A stretch of 12,428 nt of DNA, taken from NCBI GenBank assembly GCA_012798145.1, contig JAAZNT010000228.1, forward strand, positions 1-12,428, read 5' to 3'. The position numbers and the translations under genes were made by a program. Source of the DNA: Thermoanaerobaculaceae bacterium. GTDB lineage: Bacteria; Acidobacteriota; UBA4820. The notes under the pieces were generated by a model. That model was not told where the DNA came from and ran no database searches. It worked only from the letters and a program-made list of their open reading frames with translations. This document shows positions 1 to 7,812 of this stretch, one piece after another (position 1 is the stretch's first letter; every line of letters begins with the position of its first letter).

Positions 1-1026
1 CAAAAGAAGAGGGTCTTTTTCCAAATAAAGAGTTTTGACTACAGAAATCTTCTTTTCAGAAACTTTAAAAAGAGTGTAATAAAAATCGGGCTTAAACTCT
101 GCAATTTTATCAAAAGCCCAAACAGCAAGATCACAAACATTTTTGAAAGAATCTGCCTGACTGCCAAGTTCGTAAAGAAAAGTCATTTCTTTTACTTTTT
201 CAAGATTGAGGTTATTCAATCTTTCAACCTCGCTGAATTTTTCAGCGATTTCTGTTGTTGAATGGAGAGCGGCGACAAGTTGTTCCTCTTCAGAAAGCCC
301 TTTTAGCGGAACTTTTGCCTCTATTTTAGGCTTCTCTTCTGAAGGCAGTTCCAATTTTATCTTTTCAAACGGTTCAAAAAATTTCTTTACGCTCTCTTCC
401 AATTTTTGAGCAGTGACCCCTTTTTGATAAAGTTTAAACTTGTTTGCAAATTCAACAAGACTTTTAGAAACTCCCCTTCTGAAAGTTTCCACTACTCCCG
501 TTCCATTTATTGCAGACGCCAAAACAACATCTGCTTTTTCATCGCTCAAGCCAATTTTTTCCAAAATTTCACTCCTTGAAGCGATGTTTTTTAAATCTGT
601 TTTATTGCACTGTATTACAAGAGGCATCCCCTCAAATTTCATCTTATTGGCAAGCAGGTTCGCCTTCATATTCTCAAATGAAACCCTATTGTCGTTAAGT
701 TTCTCAACCTGCGAATCAGCCACAAAAATTATAGCGTCCGCCCCGGCAAGGACAATTTTTCTTGTTGTATTGTAATGAACCTGACCGGGAACTGTGTAAA
801 TTTGAATCCTTATTTTGTATCCCTGAATCTCACCTAAATCAAAAGGGAGCAAATCAAAAAAAAGAGTTCTGTCTTCCGCCGTTTTTAAGGATGTAAGAGT
901 TGTCTTTCCTTCGGGATCCGTTATTTTATGAAGAGTTTCAAGATTGGTTGTCTTTCCGCCCAAAGCAGGACCATAATAAACAATTTTAAAAAGTATCTCT
1001 TTTTCCTGATTCCTAAATTGAACCAT
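1..1026 (-). CDS. MglA-like small GTPase with C-terminal GAF-like extension (3' end cut by window edge)
   Basis: Partial gene: 342 codons are visible from ATG at 1026 and the frame is still open at base 1. Residues 11-195 form a Ras-like GTPase of the MglA family. The P-loop is GPALGGKTT at 19-27. The switch II region reads TVPGQ at 78-82, the MglA form, instead of DxxG. NKTD (141-144) gives guanine specificity and SAI (171-173) is the G5 loop. MglA proteins are cytoplasmic polarity switches for motility and usually end near residue 195. This one continues through a charged linker (about 200-245) and a helix (about 246-280) into what looks like the start of a GAF sensor domain (about 280-342+). 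It is the last visible gene of the leftward unit, 39 nt after the response regulator. Its ribosome binding site is weak (GGGGC at 1035-1031), so translation may depend on upstream genes. The GTPase call is firm; the GAF call is tentative. Confidence 0.88.
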   Translation of the reverse strand, partial: MVQFRNQEKEILFKIVYYGPALGGKTTNLETLHKITDPEGKTTLTSLKTAEDRTLFFDLLPFDLGEIQGYKIRIQIYTVPGQVHYNTTRKIVLAGADAIIFVADSQVEKLNDNRVSFENMKANLLANKMKFEGMPLVIQCNKTDLKNIASRSEILEKIGLSDEKADVVLASAINGTGVVETFRRGVSKSLVEFANKFKLYQKGVTAQKLEESVKKFFEPFEKIKLELPSEEKPKIEAKVPLKGLSEEEQLVAALHSTTEIAEKFSEVERLNNLNLEKVKEMTFLYELGSQADSFKNVCDLAVWAFDKIAEFKPDFYYTLFKVSEKKISVVKTLYLEKDPLLL

Positions 1027-1065
1027 AAAAGCCCCGTTCTTTAACCTTTTTTAGGTTAGTATTGA

Positions 1066-1884
1066 TTAGTTTTTCTTCCAATTAAGGCTCATAAAAGGAA
1101 TTAAAATTTCCGTTCCGCTCTTCAAATCTCTTTTTAAAATTCCTCTATTTTTTCTGTCCTCAGAATCGTAAAAACTTGAAATTATTTCATCTGAGACTGA
1201 TAGAACTTTCTCTTTCATTCCCGCTTCTTCCTTTGGATTTATTAACAAAACGAAAGTGTCATCGGCATATTGACCCAAAAGTGCGGTTTTTGAAACATCC
1301 TGAATGGCAGTGTAAAGTTTCCAAGCAAGAGAATGGATCATATCCCTGAATTTCCCCGTTCCATACTTTTGAAGAAATGTTTCTTTTGGCTCTTCATCAT
1401 ATTCAAGGCTTATAAGAAGACTCTCTCCTCCCGCTTCTTTTCTCAATTCTGCCTCTTTTTCAACAACCGCTCCGTCCGCAAGACCCGTCCAAGCAAAAGA
1501 CCTTTTTCCTTCTTTGTAATCTTTCAGCAACTGCTCCACAAGTTTTATCAATTCTCTTGACTCGTAAGGTTTTGTCACATAGGCGTCAGCACCGCAATCG
1601 TAACCCCAATAAATGTCGTCTTTGGTGCTCTTTGCAGTAAGAAGAACAATCGGAATTTTGGAAAGCTCAGGATCTCTTTTAACATCACGACAAACTGCGT
1701 AGCCGTTCTTATTTGGCATCATAACATCAAGAATGACTATTTCAGGGCGTTCTTCCCTTATTGCTCTTTCACCCTCCTCTCCGTCATAGGCACAAAGAAC
1801 CTTGTGCCCTCTGAGTTCAAAATCCATTTGAAGTACTTCCACCAGTGATTTGTTATCATCCACGATCAAAATTTTGCTTGGCAT
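1066..1884 (-). CDS. Response regulator: REC receiver plus degenerate GGDEF-like output domain
   Basis: 272 aa. Residues 4-122 are a complete receiver: acidic pair D9/D10, phospho-acceptor D53 in ILDVMMP, T83 and K105 in TKPY. Residues about 153-268 have no DNA-binding helix-turn-helix. Their order of hydrophobic strands and helices resembles a GGDEF domain, but the signature position reads YADDTF (206-211) where RYGGDEF is expected. The upstream inhibitory RxxD site is also absent (S198/A201). The domain is therefore probably not a diguanylate cyclase and may bind a ligand or partner. The start ATG overlaps the 3' end of the histidine kinase gene by 29 nt. It is preceded by an AGGAGG ribosome site inside that gene, so the two are translationally coupled and almost certainly a cognate pair. 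The receiver is certain; the degenerate GGDEF assignment is inferred from pattern only. Confidence 0.9.
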   Translation of the reverse strand: MPSKILIVDDNKSLVEVLQMDFELRGHKVLCAYDGEEGERAIREERPEIVILDVMMPNKNGYAVCRDVKRDPELSKIPIVLLTAKSTKDDIYWGYDCGADAYVTKPYESRELIKLVEQLLKDYKEGKRSFAWTGLADGAVVEKEAELRKEAGGESLLISLEYDEEPKETFLQKYGTGKFRDMIHSLAWKLYTAIQDVSKTALLGQYADDTFVLLINPKEEAGMKEKVLSVSDEIISSFYDSEDRKNRGILKRDLKSGTEILIPFMSLNWKKN

Positions 1885-3961
1885 TTTCTCCTCCTACCAA
1901 AGGAAAAGTTATCACAAATTTTGCGCCCCTTTGAGCGCTGTCAAAATTATGAATAAATATTCTATCCTCTTCTGTTATCGGTGACAATACTCTAAATTCT
2001 CCCTGATGCCTTGAGACAATGTTTTTGACAATTGAAAGACCAAAGCCTGTTCCTGCTATATTTTCCCTGACATTCTCAGCCCTGAAAAAGGGCTCACCTA
2101 TTCTTTCAAGGTCTTCTTTGGGGATTCCAACCCCATCGTCGATAACTTCAAGACGAATTCCGTTAGCCAAAGCAATCGCTTTAACTCCCACATTGCCCTT
2201 TACAGAGGAATATTTCACAGCGTTACCTATCAAATTTGAGATAAGAGTCTCCATCATAGCAGGATTGCATACCATAGAAACTTCCATTAGTTCTTTCCAG
2301 ACAACTATTTCTTTGGCTTTTATTATCTCCTTTTTTTCTTCAAGGATTTTCTCAATGATCCCTTTAATTGAAACCTCCTTTTCTCCACCAGCCCCGTAAA
2401 GCGATTTTCCAAAAAGAGATACATCATCAAGAATTTCTCTCATCTGCTTTGCGTTTCTGTAAATAATTTCTGCAAGCTTTTTCTGTTGGGGGTTTTCCAG
2501 TTTTCCTGCCCTTTCAGATGAAATCATTTCTGAAGCGCTCAGCACAGAAGCAAGCGGATTTTTGACTTCGTGGGTTATCAAAGAGAAAAGATGCTTTTTC
2601 TCATCCATTTCCTTATATAAAGAAGTTGAATCTTCGCTTACGACAAGGAAGATCCCCCTTTCCATCTCTGAGACATCAAGATCAATTATTTTCCCATAAA
2701 CATTAAAAGGGGCGGCAATGCTCTTTCCTTCTTCTGCAACCCGTGAAATAAGAGTTAGCAAAGTTTTTCCCGGCTCCTTTGATCGCAAAAGAACTTTCTC
2801 TCTTTGCTCCACTTTCGTTATAGCAAGAAGTTCTTCAGCTCGTCCATTGTTGAAAACAATTTTCCCATCTTTTGATAAAACAAGTATCCCGCTTTTTATA
2901 AAATTAAAGACCTTGCTCTGAGTTTCAAGCCTCTTCGCCACAAGATTGAAACATTCCGCCAGATTTTTCTCACTTTCTTCTATTGCCTGCATTTTTCTTA
3001 AAAAGAGGAAGAGAGTGGCTGCACGGTCAAGAAATTCAACACTTTTATCTGAGGGCTTTTCATCGCACCCTACTACCACAAAAAGCTCCGCTTTTTCTCC
3101 CAAGAATTTGACCGTTGGGACAATATATTTTTCCGCTTTTACGCCAAAAGAACGAGCAAATTGTTCAAAAAATTGGCTTGACTGCCCGTTGTTTTCTTCT
3201 AAATTTTTTCCAATGAGAAAAGAAATATCAGAATTAACTGAGATGGCAAAAATGTCATCTTCTCCCCTTAATGCCGCTGCTTCAAAAGAGTTAAATTTTC
3301 TTGTTCCTACGATTAAAAGTTTTAGTGAAAAGATTTCTTTTAACAAGGGTGACAAGCGTCTAATAATTTCCAAACAGCCGCACTCTCCAGAAAATTCTTC
3401 CACCTCTTTAATCAATTTCTCAAAGAGATAAAGATGGCTATTCTTTTCACTTCCTTTTTTTAATTCTTTCAATTTAAGCAGAAGGGCTGCCAAATAAGGA
3501 ACAGCCCTCTCCGCTTCCAAAGTCATTCTGTTGTCAACTATTAAATACCCTAATGTTTCCTTTTTGTTTTCTTCAAAAAATATTGGATGAAGATGACAAT
3601 GTATTCCACCACTGTAAAATCTCCCTTCATCTGATATTTTAAGAAGATTTTTTAACTGCTCTTCAGAAATCAATTCCCTTGCGCCATCTTTGTGAAGCAG
3701 AAAATTTTTCCCTTTTTCGCACACAACGAACCTTCGGGTAAAATTGCCTAAAGGTTCGCTTATCCTATATAAAACAGAAACAACCTCCTTTTCGTTTTCA
3801 GAAAGCAGCGCCTTGACGAAGATTTCCAAAATAGTCTTTTCGTTCTCAACCATCTTTCCCTTATTTATTGTATCATATTTAGCCCCTGCAATGTAAACAG
3901 TTTTGACTATTTCTTCGGCGTTAAGCAAGTTCCCTTTTTTTTCTGCCAATACTCTCTCCAT
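1856..3961 (-). CDS. Cytosolic sensor histidine kinase (GAF-like, GAF-like, PAS, HisKA, HATPase)
   Basis: 701 aa with no membrane segment, so a soluble sensor. Two GAF-like regions are suggested at about 30-165 and 178-326. A short coiled stretch (325-350) leads into a PAS domain at about 350-445 (ILVLSKDGKIVFNN). The dimerisation/phosphoacceptor domain follows, with H464 in HEVKNPL. The ATPase domain has the N box NLIGNAVKYS (577-586), G1 box DDGVGIP (608-614), F box near EPFFR (623-627) and G2 box GTGFGLSIV (637-645). All catalytic motifs are intact, so it should autophosphorylate. About 14 extra residues sit between S660 and the final strand at 680, where most kinases have a short G-rich turn. 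The start has a GAGG ribosome site 5 nt upstream. It lies 74 nt after the ferritin-like gene and overlaps the response regulator gene, its likely partner. The signal sensed is unknown. Confidence 0.93.
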   Translation of the reverse strand: MERVLAEKKGNLLNAEEIVKTVYIAGAKYDTINKGKMVENEKTILEIFVKALLSENEKEVVSVLYRISEPLGNFTRRFVVCEKGKNFLLHKDGARELISEEQLKNLLKISDEGRFYSGGIHCHLHPIFFEENKKETLGYLIVDNRMTLEAERAVPYLAALLLKLKELKKGSEKNSHLYLFEKLIKEVEEFSGECGCLEIIRRLSPLLKEIFSLKLLIVGTRKFNSFEAAALRGEDDIFAISVNSDISFLIGKNLEENNGQSSQFFEQFARSFGVKAEKYIVPTVKFLGEKAELFVVVGCDEKPSDKSVEFLDRAATLFLFLRKMQAIEESEKNLAECFNLVAKRLETQSKVFNFIKSGILVLSKDGKIVFNNGRAEELLAITKVEQREKVLLRSKEPGKTLLTLISRVAEEGKSIAAPFNVYGKIIDLDVSEMERGIFLVVSEDSTSLYKEMDEKKHLFSLITHEVKNPLASVLSASEMISSERAGKLENPQQKKLAEIIYRNAKQMREILDDVSLFGKSLYGAGGEKEVSIKGIIEKILEEKKEIIKAKEIVVWKELMEVSMVCNPAMMETLISNLIGNAVKYSSVKGNVGVKAIALANGIRLEVIDDGVGIPKEDLERIGEPFFRAENVRENIAGTGFGLSIVKNIVSRHQGEFRVLSPITEEDRIFIHNFDSAQRGAKFVITFPLVGGENAKQNFDRG

Positions 3962-4035
3962 TAGTTCCTCTTCTTTCTTCTTAGATGACCTAATTTTTAA
4001 TTAAACCTAAACAAAATAATATCCAATAATTGATT

Positions 4036-4551
4036 TTATAAAGAAATTGCTTTTCTTAACATTTGTTCAGCAATTTCATTTGCGTCATCTTTTTCCTTGA
4101 GCGTCTTCAAAAAGCGCTCCAGTTTTGAATAATGTTCAACATCATCTTTACAAAGATTTTCAAGGAAAAGCCCAAATTTTAAATTAGAATTCCTTGTAAA
4201 TCCTTTCAAATGGCTTTCCGCAGCTCCTTTTTCCAACTCAATTGCTTTCTCCACAGCCTGCCTCAAGTCCATTTTCTCAACCATATCAAGAGCCCTTCTA
4301 ACCTCCTCAGATGTTGATTCTAAACAATCTCCTGACTGACAATCTATATCTTTAAATAGGCTCTGGTTCTGCCAAACTACCCTCTTTTGATATCTAACAA
4401 GATTCAGATGGCTTTTTTCTTCAAGATACATTTTGTAAAAGAGAGTAGATGCTTTGAGGTTTAATGGATATTTCTCAAACAACGATTTGTAGAGTTTTGC
4501 CATACCTTCTTCTATTTCTTCAAGTTTATAAAGCATTGATAAGAATTTCAT
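4036..4551 (-). CDS. Ferritin-like / rubrerythrin-like four-helix protein
   Basis: 171 aa, almost entirely helical. Two ExxH-type ligand pairs are spaced as in rubrerythrin-like diiron proteins. Helix A carries E14/E15 (EEIEEGM), helix B E45xxH48 (EEKSH), helix C E105/E107 (AIELEKGAAESH) and helix D D137xxH140 (KDDVEH), with Asp replacing the usual Glu. C71 and C76 lie in the loop between the helix pairs; there is no C-terminal rubredoxin domain. Related proteins handle iron, peroxide or oxygen. Here it is the first gene of a signalling unit, so a redox- or iron-sensing role feeding the downstream kinase is possible (inference). A sigma-54 promoter lies 28 nt upstream and a strong AAAGGAGG site precedes the ATG. 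The ligand assignment needs a structural model. Confidence 0.72.
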   Translation of the reverse strand: MKFLSMLYKLEEIEEGMAKLYKSLFEKYPLNLKASTLFYKMYLEEKSHLNLVRYQKRVVWQNQSLFKDIDCQSGDCLESTSEEVRRALDMVEKMDLRQAVEKAIELEKGAAESHLKGFTRNSNLKFGLFLENLCKDDVEHYSKLERFLKTLKEKDDANEIAEQMLRKAISL

Positions 4552-4578
4552 ATTAGCCTCCTTTCCAAAATTTTTCCT

Positions 4579-4594
4579 TGCAATCTAAATGCCA
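4579..4594 (-). promoter_or_regulatory. Sigma-54 (-24/-12) promoter for the leftward ferritin-like/kinase/GTPase unit
   Basis: On the minus strand the site reads TGGCATTTAGATTGCA. It has the exact GG-N10-GC spacing and matches TGGCA and TTGCA at both ends. The predicted start is near 4568, 17 nt before the ATG at 4551, with AAAGGAGG in between. No good sigma-70 -10 box was seen for this gene. Confidence 0.78.
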
Positions 4595-4650
4595 ATTTTT
4601 ATTAACATTTTTGTCAATTCTTTGAAAAATGAATCAAAGAGCACCTAAAT

Positions 4651-4666
4651 CGTCAATATTATGACA
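4651..4666. promoter_or_regulatory. Imperfect dyad resembling the 9872-9898 half-sites
   Basis: CGTCAATATT reads on the plus strand from 4651 and TGTCATAATA on the minus strand from 4666, giving facing (C/T)GTCA half-sites. A further TGTCAA lies at 4612-4617, paired with TTAACA at 4602-4607. These lie about 90 and 48 nt upstream of the leftward sigma-54 start. They are proposed as sites for the same activator, by similarity only. Confidence 0.4.
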
Positions 4667-4692
4667 CATCATTTTTTTCTTCTTTAGATTGA

Positions 4693-4709
4693 TATAGAAT
4701 TCTTCTATA
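4693..4709. repeat. Short inverted repeat in the divergent promoter region
   Basis: Arms TATAGAA (4693-4699) and TTCTATA (4703-4709) are perfect around TTC. It lies between the two divergent sigma-54 promoters, about 82 nt before the rightward start and about 133 nt before the leftward one. It is AT-rich and could be chance or a regulator site. Confidence 0.45.
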
Positions 4710-4756
4710 AACATTTTAACACTTTTTAAAGATTCATTTTTTGTTCTATAATTAAG

Positions 4757-4772
4757 TGGCAAGTTTTTTGCA
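4757..4772 (+). promoter_or_regulatory. Sigma-54 (-24/-12) promoter for the pseudokinase/HD-GYP unit
   Basis: The site reads TGGCAAGTTTTTTGCA, matching the consensus TGGCACG-N4-TTGCA at all but one fixed position and with GG-N10-GC spacing. The predicted start is near 4783, just before GGGAGGA (4784-4790) and the ATG at 4802. A TATAAT at 4747-4752 overlaps this region but has no convincing -35. Confidence 0.8.
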
Positions 4773-4801
4773 TTGCTTTAATCGGGAGGATAAACAGAGA
4801 T

Positions 4802-6292
4802 ATGTCAATAGAAAATAGCAAAAACTGCTTTGAAAACCTTTTAGCAATCCCCTTATTTTTGACAGATCAAAAGGGAAACCTTAAGTTTTGCAATAAAGAG
4901 TTTGAGCAATTTTTCAAAGTTGACTGCAGAAAATTCATCCATAAAAATATTAAAAATTTATCATTAAAGGTTTTTAAAAAAGAAGAAGGGTTCATTTTAT
5001 CTTCGGTCAAAAACGGTAGAATAATAAAAACAGTTAATATAATTAAAAAAGGAAATTTTTATTATAAAGAATCTCTTCTAAGAAAAGGCAATAAAGAACA
5101 TCATTTAAGCCATTTTGCACAAAAACTCGGGAAAGAAGGCAATTTTCTTGAGTTGATCTTCGAAATTGGACAAAGAGCTTTTGAATCAAAGTCAAGAGAA
5201 GAAAAATCTTTGCTACTTGAAACAACTTCAAGAAATTTCCTAATCCGAAAAGCACTTTATTCTCTTTCAAAAAAATATGAATTTTTTTTTGATTCAATTC
5301 TGTATAATTCTCAAACGCTTTTGGGTTATAATCTTGAATTTTTTAAAAAAAATGAAAGGCATTTGCTTAACAATATTTTAATTGAAAGCGAAAGAGCAAA
5401 AAGGCTTTCAAAAACAATCTCTTATTTGGGGGCACCCTTAGGTGAGCAAAAAATACAGAATTTAAATGATAGAATCTCTGAAACAGAAGAATTTTCAAAA
5501 TTGCTTCTTGGAAATGAAACTGAGATTACCTATGCTCTTTCGGATGGAATTCCCTATGTGAATGTTAGGGAAGGAATCATTGAAGATTTTATTCTTCAGG
5601 TTATTATTTTTGTTTCATCCATTGCCACTAAAAACACAAGGGTATTAATTGAAAGCGGAAGAAAAAAAGAAAATGGATTTTTCAGGTCTTTTGTCCAAAT
5701 AAGAGCATCTAGGACAAAACCTGAAGCGCCAGATATTTTAGAATTGGTTAAAACAAATAAAGTAGACAAATTTTTTGACTTTAATTTGGATATTTTTAAA
5801 GATGATGGGGTAATTGACATTTTTGCCGAAAAGTCTTCTATCGTATTTAATTATACTTTAAACAGCATTGAAAAATTTGTTTCGCTTTCTGAATGGAGAG
5901 GGTCTGTCTTGCCAAAGGGACAGGGAACTATTTTGATTCTTGAAGACGAAAACGCTTTAAGAGATGCTATAAGAATGACTCTTGAAAAGAACGGTTATAA
6001 TGTTCATCAGGCAAAAACACTTAATGAAGCAGAGTTGATTTTAAGTAAACTTAAAAAAAGAATTGACCTTTTCATAAGTGATATTATTCTGCCAGATGGC
6101 AGTGGCTTTGATTTTGCCACAAGATTTTTCTCAAACACAAGCGTTCCCGTTTTGTTTATGTCAACTTTGTCTCAAGATGAACTGCCTCATTTTAAGGAGG
6201 CAGCAAATCTCAACTATGATTTCTTACAAAAGCCATTTGAGAGGTTTATTCTTATAACAAAAATAAAAAAATTGATGGGAGAGAGGAATTAA
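4802..6292 (+). CDS. PAS / degenerate histidine kinase (pseudokinase) / REC protein
   Basis: 496 aa. Residues about 8-122 look like a PAS domain (LFLTDQKGNLKFCNKEF). Residues about 150-355 follow the pattern of a hybrid kinase core of the HDFNN type but have lost the catalytic residues. LLGY (173-176) aligns with ILGN/ILGY of active kinases, which puts D164 where the phosphoacceptor His belongs. The N box position reads FILQVIIFVSSIA (263-275) with no Asn, and no G1 or G2 box is recognisable. The best internal comparison is the active kinase at 10549: LLGNETEIT here matches LLGENISLI there. Residues 374-496 are a well-formed receiver (E381/D382, D427, S454, K477). It probably acts as a scaffold or phosphate acceptor, not a kinase. 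It is followed 2 nt later by the HD-GYP gene. Start ATG has GGGAGGA at 4784-4790. The gene is visibly richer in A and T (many Lys/Phe codons) than its neighbours. Confidence 0.85.
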   Translation: MSIENSKNCFENLLAIPLFLTDQKGNLKFCNKEFEQFFKVDCRKFIHKNIKNLSLKVFKKEEGFILSSVKNGRIIKTVNIIKKGNFYYKESLLRKGNKEHHLSHFAQKLGKEGNFLELIFEIGQRAFESKSREEKSLLLETTSRNFLIRKALYSLSKKYEFFFDSILYNSQTLLGYNLEFFKKNERHLLNNILIESERAKRLSKTISYLGAPLGEQKIQNLNDRISETEEFSKLLLGNETEITYALSDGIPYVNVREGIIEDFILQVIIFVSSIATKNTRVLIESGRKKENGFFRSFVQIRASRTKPEAPDILELVKTNKVDKFFDFNLDIFKDDGVIDIFAEKSSIVFNYTLNSIEKFVSLSEWRGSVLPKGQGTILILEDENALRDAIRMTLEKNGYNVHQAKTLNEAELILSKLKKRIDLFISDIILPDGSGFDFATRFFSNTSVPVLFMSTLSQDELPHFKEAANLNYDFLQKPFERFILITKIKKLMGERN

Positions 6293-6294
6293 AC

Positions 6295-7812
6295 TTGGCA
6301 AAAATTCTTGTTGTTGATGATGAAGCAGAAGTGAGAAAAGCTTTAAAAAAAATCTTGGAAGAAGAAGGGCATTCTATCATAGAAGCAGAAAAAGGGACAG
6401 AAGCAATAAACCTTTTTCACGCTTCAAAATTTGATCTTGTTTTGTTAGACCTCAATCTTCCGGGAATAACCGGCGAGCAGGTGGCTGAAATTCTTAAACA
6501 CAACGAAAATTCAAGGCATATACCTATAATAATTTTGACAGGAGAGAGTTCCACCAAAACCTACATAAGACTTCTGGAAATAGGAGTTGAAGAATTTCTT
6601 ATTAAGCCATTCTCAAAACCGCATATTCTTGCAAGAGTACGCTCTTTGTTAAAAAATAAATATTTGAATGACCAATTGTTAGCCGCTTTTTCTGCTATTG
6701 AGTCTCTTGAAGAACTTCATACTCTTCTGATTAAAAGACTTTCCGAAAATCCCATTTCGCCAACTAACTTTTTGGAAATTGCCCTTAATCACTGCCTTAC
6801 AGACAAGCCAGAACTTGGTTCGCCTTCTTCTCTTTTTATTGCTTTGGACCAAGACAATTATATTACTGGACAGGCTTTGCATATTGACCGAACAGGCAAA
6901 TCTACATCAATTTACACGGTGGTTGACAAGCCAAAAATGGTTTCAGCGCTAAAGCCTTATGAGCAGGTTTCTTCAATTTACTATGGTGATAAAGTCGACG
7001 AGCAAATTTTAAGGATCTTTTTCAAAGACACAATAAGCGGATCACACCCTTTAGTTGCGGTCAAAGAAGCTGGCTATTGGGTTGTTGCAACCGGATACCA
7101 AAGAAGTGTGGGCTTCAACGATTCAAGATGGCTTTCCTCTATAGCAAGACAGTACTCGCTTTACATATCTCACTTAAATCAAGTTATGGAAACCGAAAAG
7201 GCGTTTCATTTTGCTATAACTTCACTCGCGAGAGCCGCGGAAGCTTTTGACGAGAATATAGGAGAGCATATTGAGCGAGTTAGCCTCTTTTCAAGAATTT
7301 TGGCAGAAAATCTCAATCTTTCGCAGCTTTTTGTCAAAGATTTAACGACTTCTGCTGTTCTTCACGATGTTGGGAAAATCCAAATCCCAAAAGAAATCCT
7401 CAACAAGCCGTCTTCTTTAACTCAGGAAGAGATGAAAATAGTGATGAAACATCCTGAATATGGAGCAAAAATACTTGGCGACAATCCGAGATTTCAATTG
7501 GCAAGAGAAATCGCCCTCTGCCACCACGAACATTTTGACGGAAGCGGATATCCAAATGGATTGAAAGGCGAAAACATTCCTCTTTCGGCAAGAATAGTCA
7601 TCATCGCCGATGTCTATGATGCTTTGCGCTCTTCAAGAGCCTACAAAAGGGCTGTTTCACACGCAGAGGCGCTCTATATCCTTAAAAATGGAGACGAAAA
7701 GACCAAACCCTCTTTTTTTGACCCCGAATTGCTAAACGCTTTTATAAAACTTGAATCTGCACCAGACGAAATATACAACTCAATAAAAAAGACAAAATAT
7801 GTTCTCAGTTAG
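6295..7812 (+). CDS. REC / HD-GYP cyclic-di-GMP phosphodiesterase response regulator
   Basis: 505 aa, starting at TTG; GAGAGGA at 6281-6287 is well placed and no ATG fits better. Residues 2-120 are a receiver (D8/D9, D52 in LLDLNLP, T82, K104). Residues about 130-298 form a sensor-like region of uncertain type, possibly GAF. Residues about 300-490 are an HD-GYP domain with H325, H357/D358 (HDVGKI), H386, H410/H411 (HHEHFDGSGYP) and D439. The metal ligands and GYP signature are complete, so hydrolysis of cyclic di-GMP is expected. Spacing of 2 nt after the pseudokinase/REC gene shows coupling and probably a shared pathway. Its 3' end overlaps the 3' end of the opposite-strand NtrC-family gene by 8 bp, leaving no room for a terminator between them. 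Confidence 0.94.
   Translation: MAKILVVDDEAEVRKALKKILEEEGHSIIEAEKGTEAINLFHASKFDLVLLDLNLPGITGEQVAEILKHNENSRHIPIIILTGESSTKTYIRLLEIGVEEFLIKPFSKPHILARVRSLLKNKYLNDQLLAAFSAIESLEELHTLLIKRLSENPISPTNFLEIALNHCLTDKPELGSPSSLFIALDQDNYITGQALHIDRTGKSTSIYTVVDKPKMVSALKPYEQVSSIYYGDKVDEQILRIFFKDTISGSHPLVAVKEAGYWVVATGYQRSVGFNDSRWLSSIARQYSLYISHLNQVMETEKAFHFAITSLARAAEAFDENIGEHIERVSLFSRILAENLNLSQLFVKDLTTSAVLHDVGKIQIPKEILNKPSSLTQEEMKIVMKHPEYGAKILGDNPRFQLAREIALCHHEHFDGSGYPNGLKGENIPLSARIVIIADVYDALRSSRAYKRAVSHAEALYILKNGDEKTKPSFFDPELLNAFIKLESAPDEIYNSIKKTKYVLS

Noticed and set aside
440..775. 111-codon plus-strand frame at the left end.
   Set aside because: It is the complement of the MglA-like GTPase gene, whose motifs are unmistakable.
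1042..1058. Inverted repeat TAACCT-N5-AGGTTA between the response regulator and GTPase genes as a terminator.
   Set aside because: Only six AT-rich pairs, no T-run on the minus strand, and it lies inside a 39-nt gap within an apparent operon.
2946..3431. 161-codon open frame on the plus strand.
   Set aside because: Fully opposite the histidine kinase coding sequence, with no ribosome site and no recognisable domain.
3985..4020. Two TTAGGT copies on the minus strand in the gap before the histidine kinase as an operator.
   Set aside because: Short AT-rich repeats with no promoter nearby; too weak to call.
4747..4752. Perfect TATAAT upstream of the pseudokinase gene as a sigma-70 -10 box.
   Set aside because: The -35 at suitable spacing is only a T-rich stretch, and the sigma-54 site next to it is much better. 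It could still serve as a weak basal promoter.
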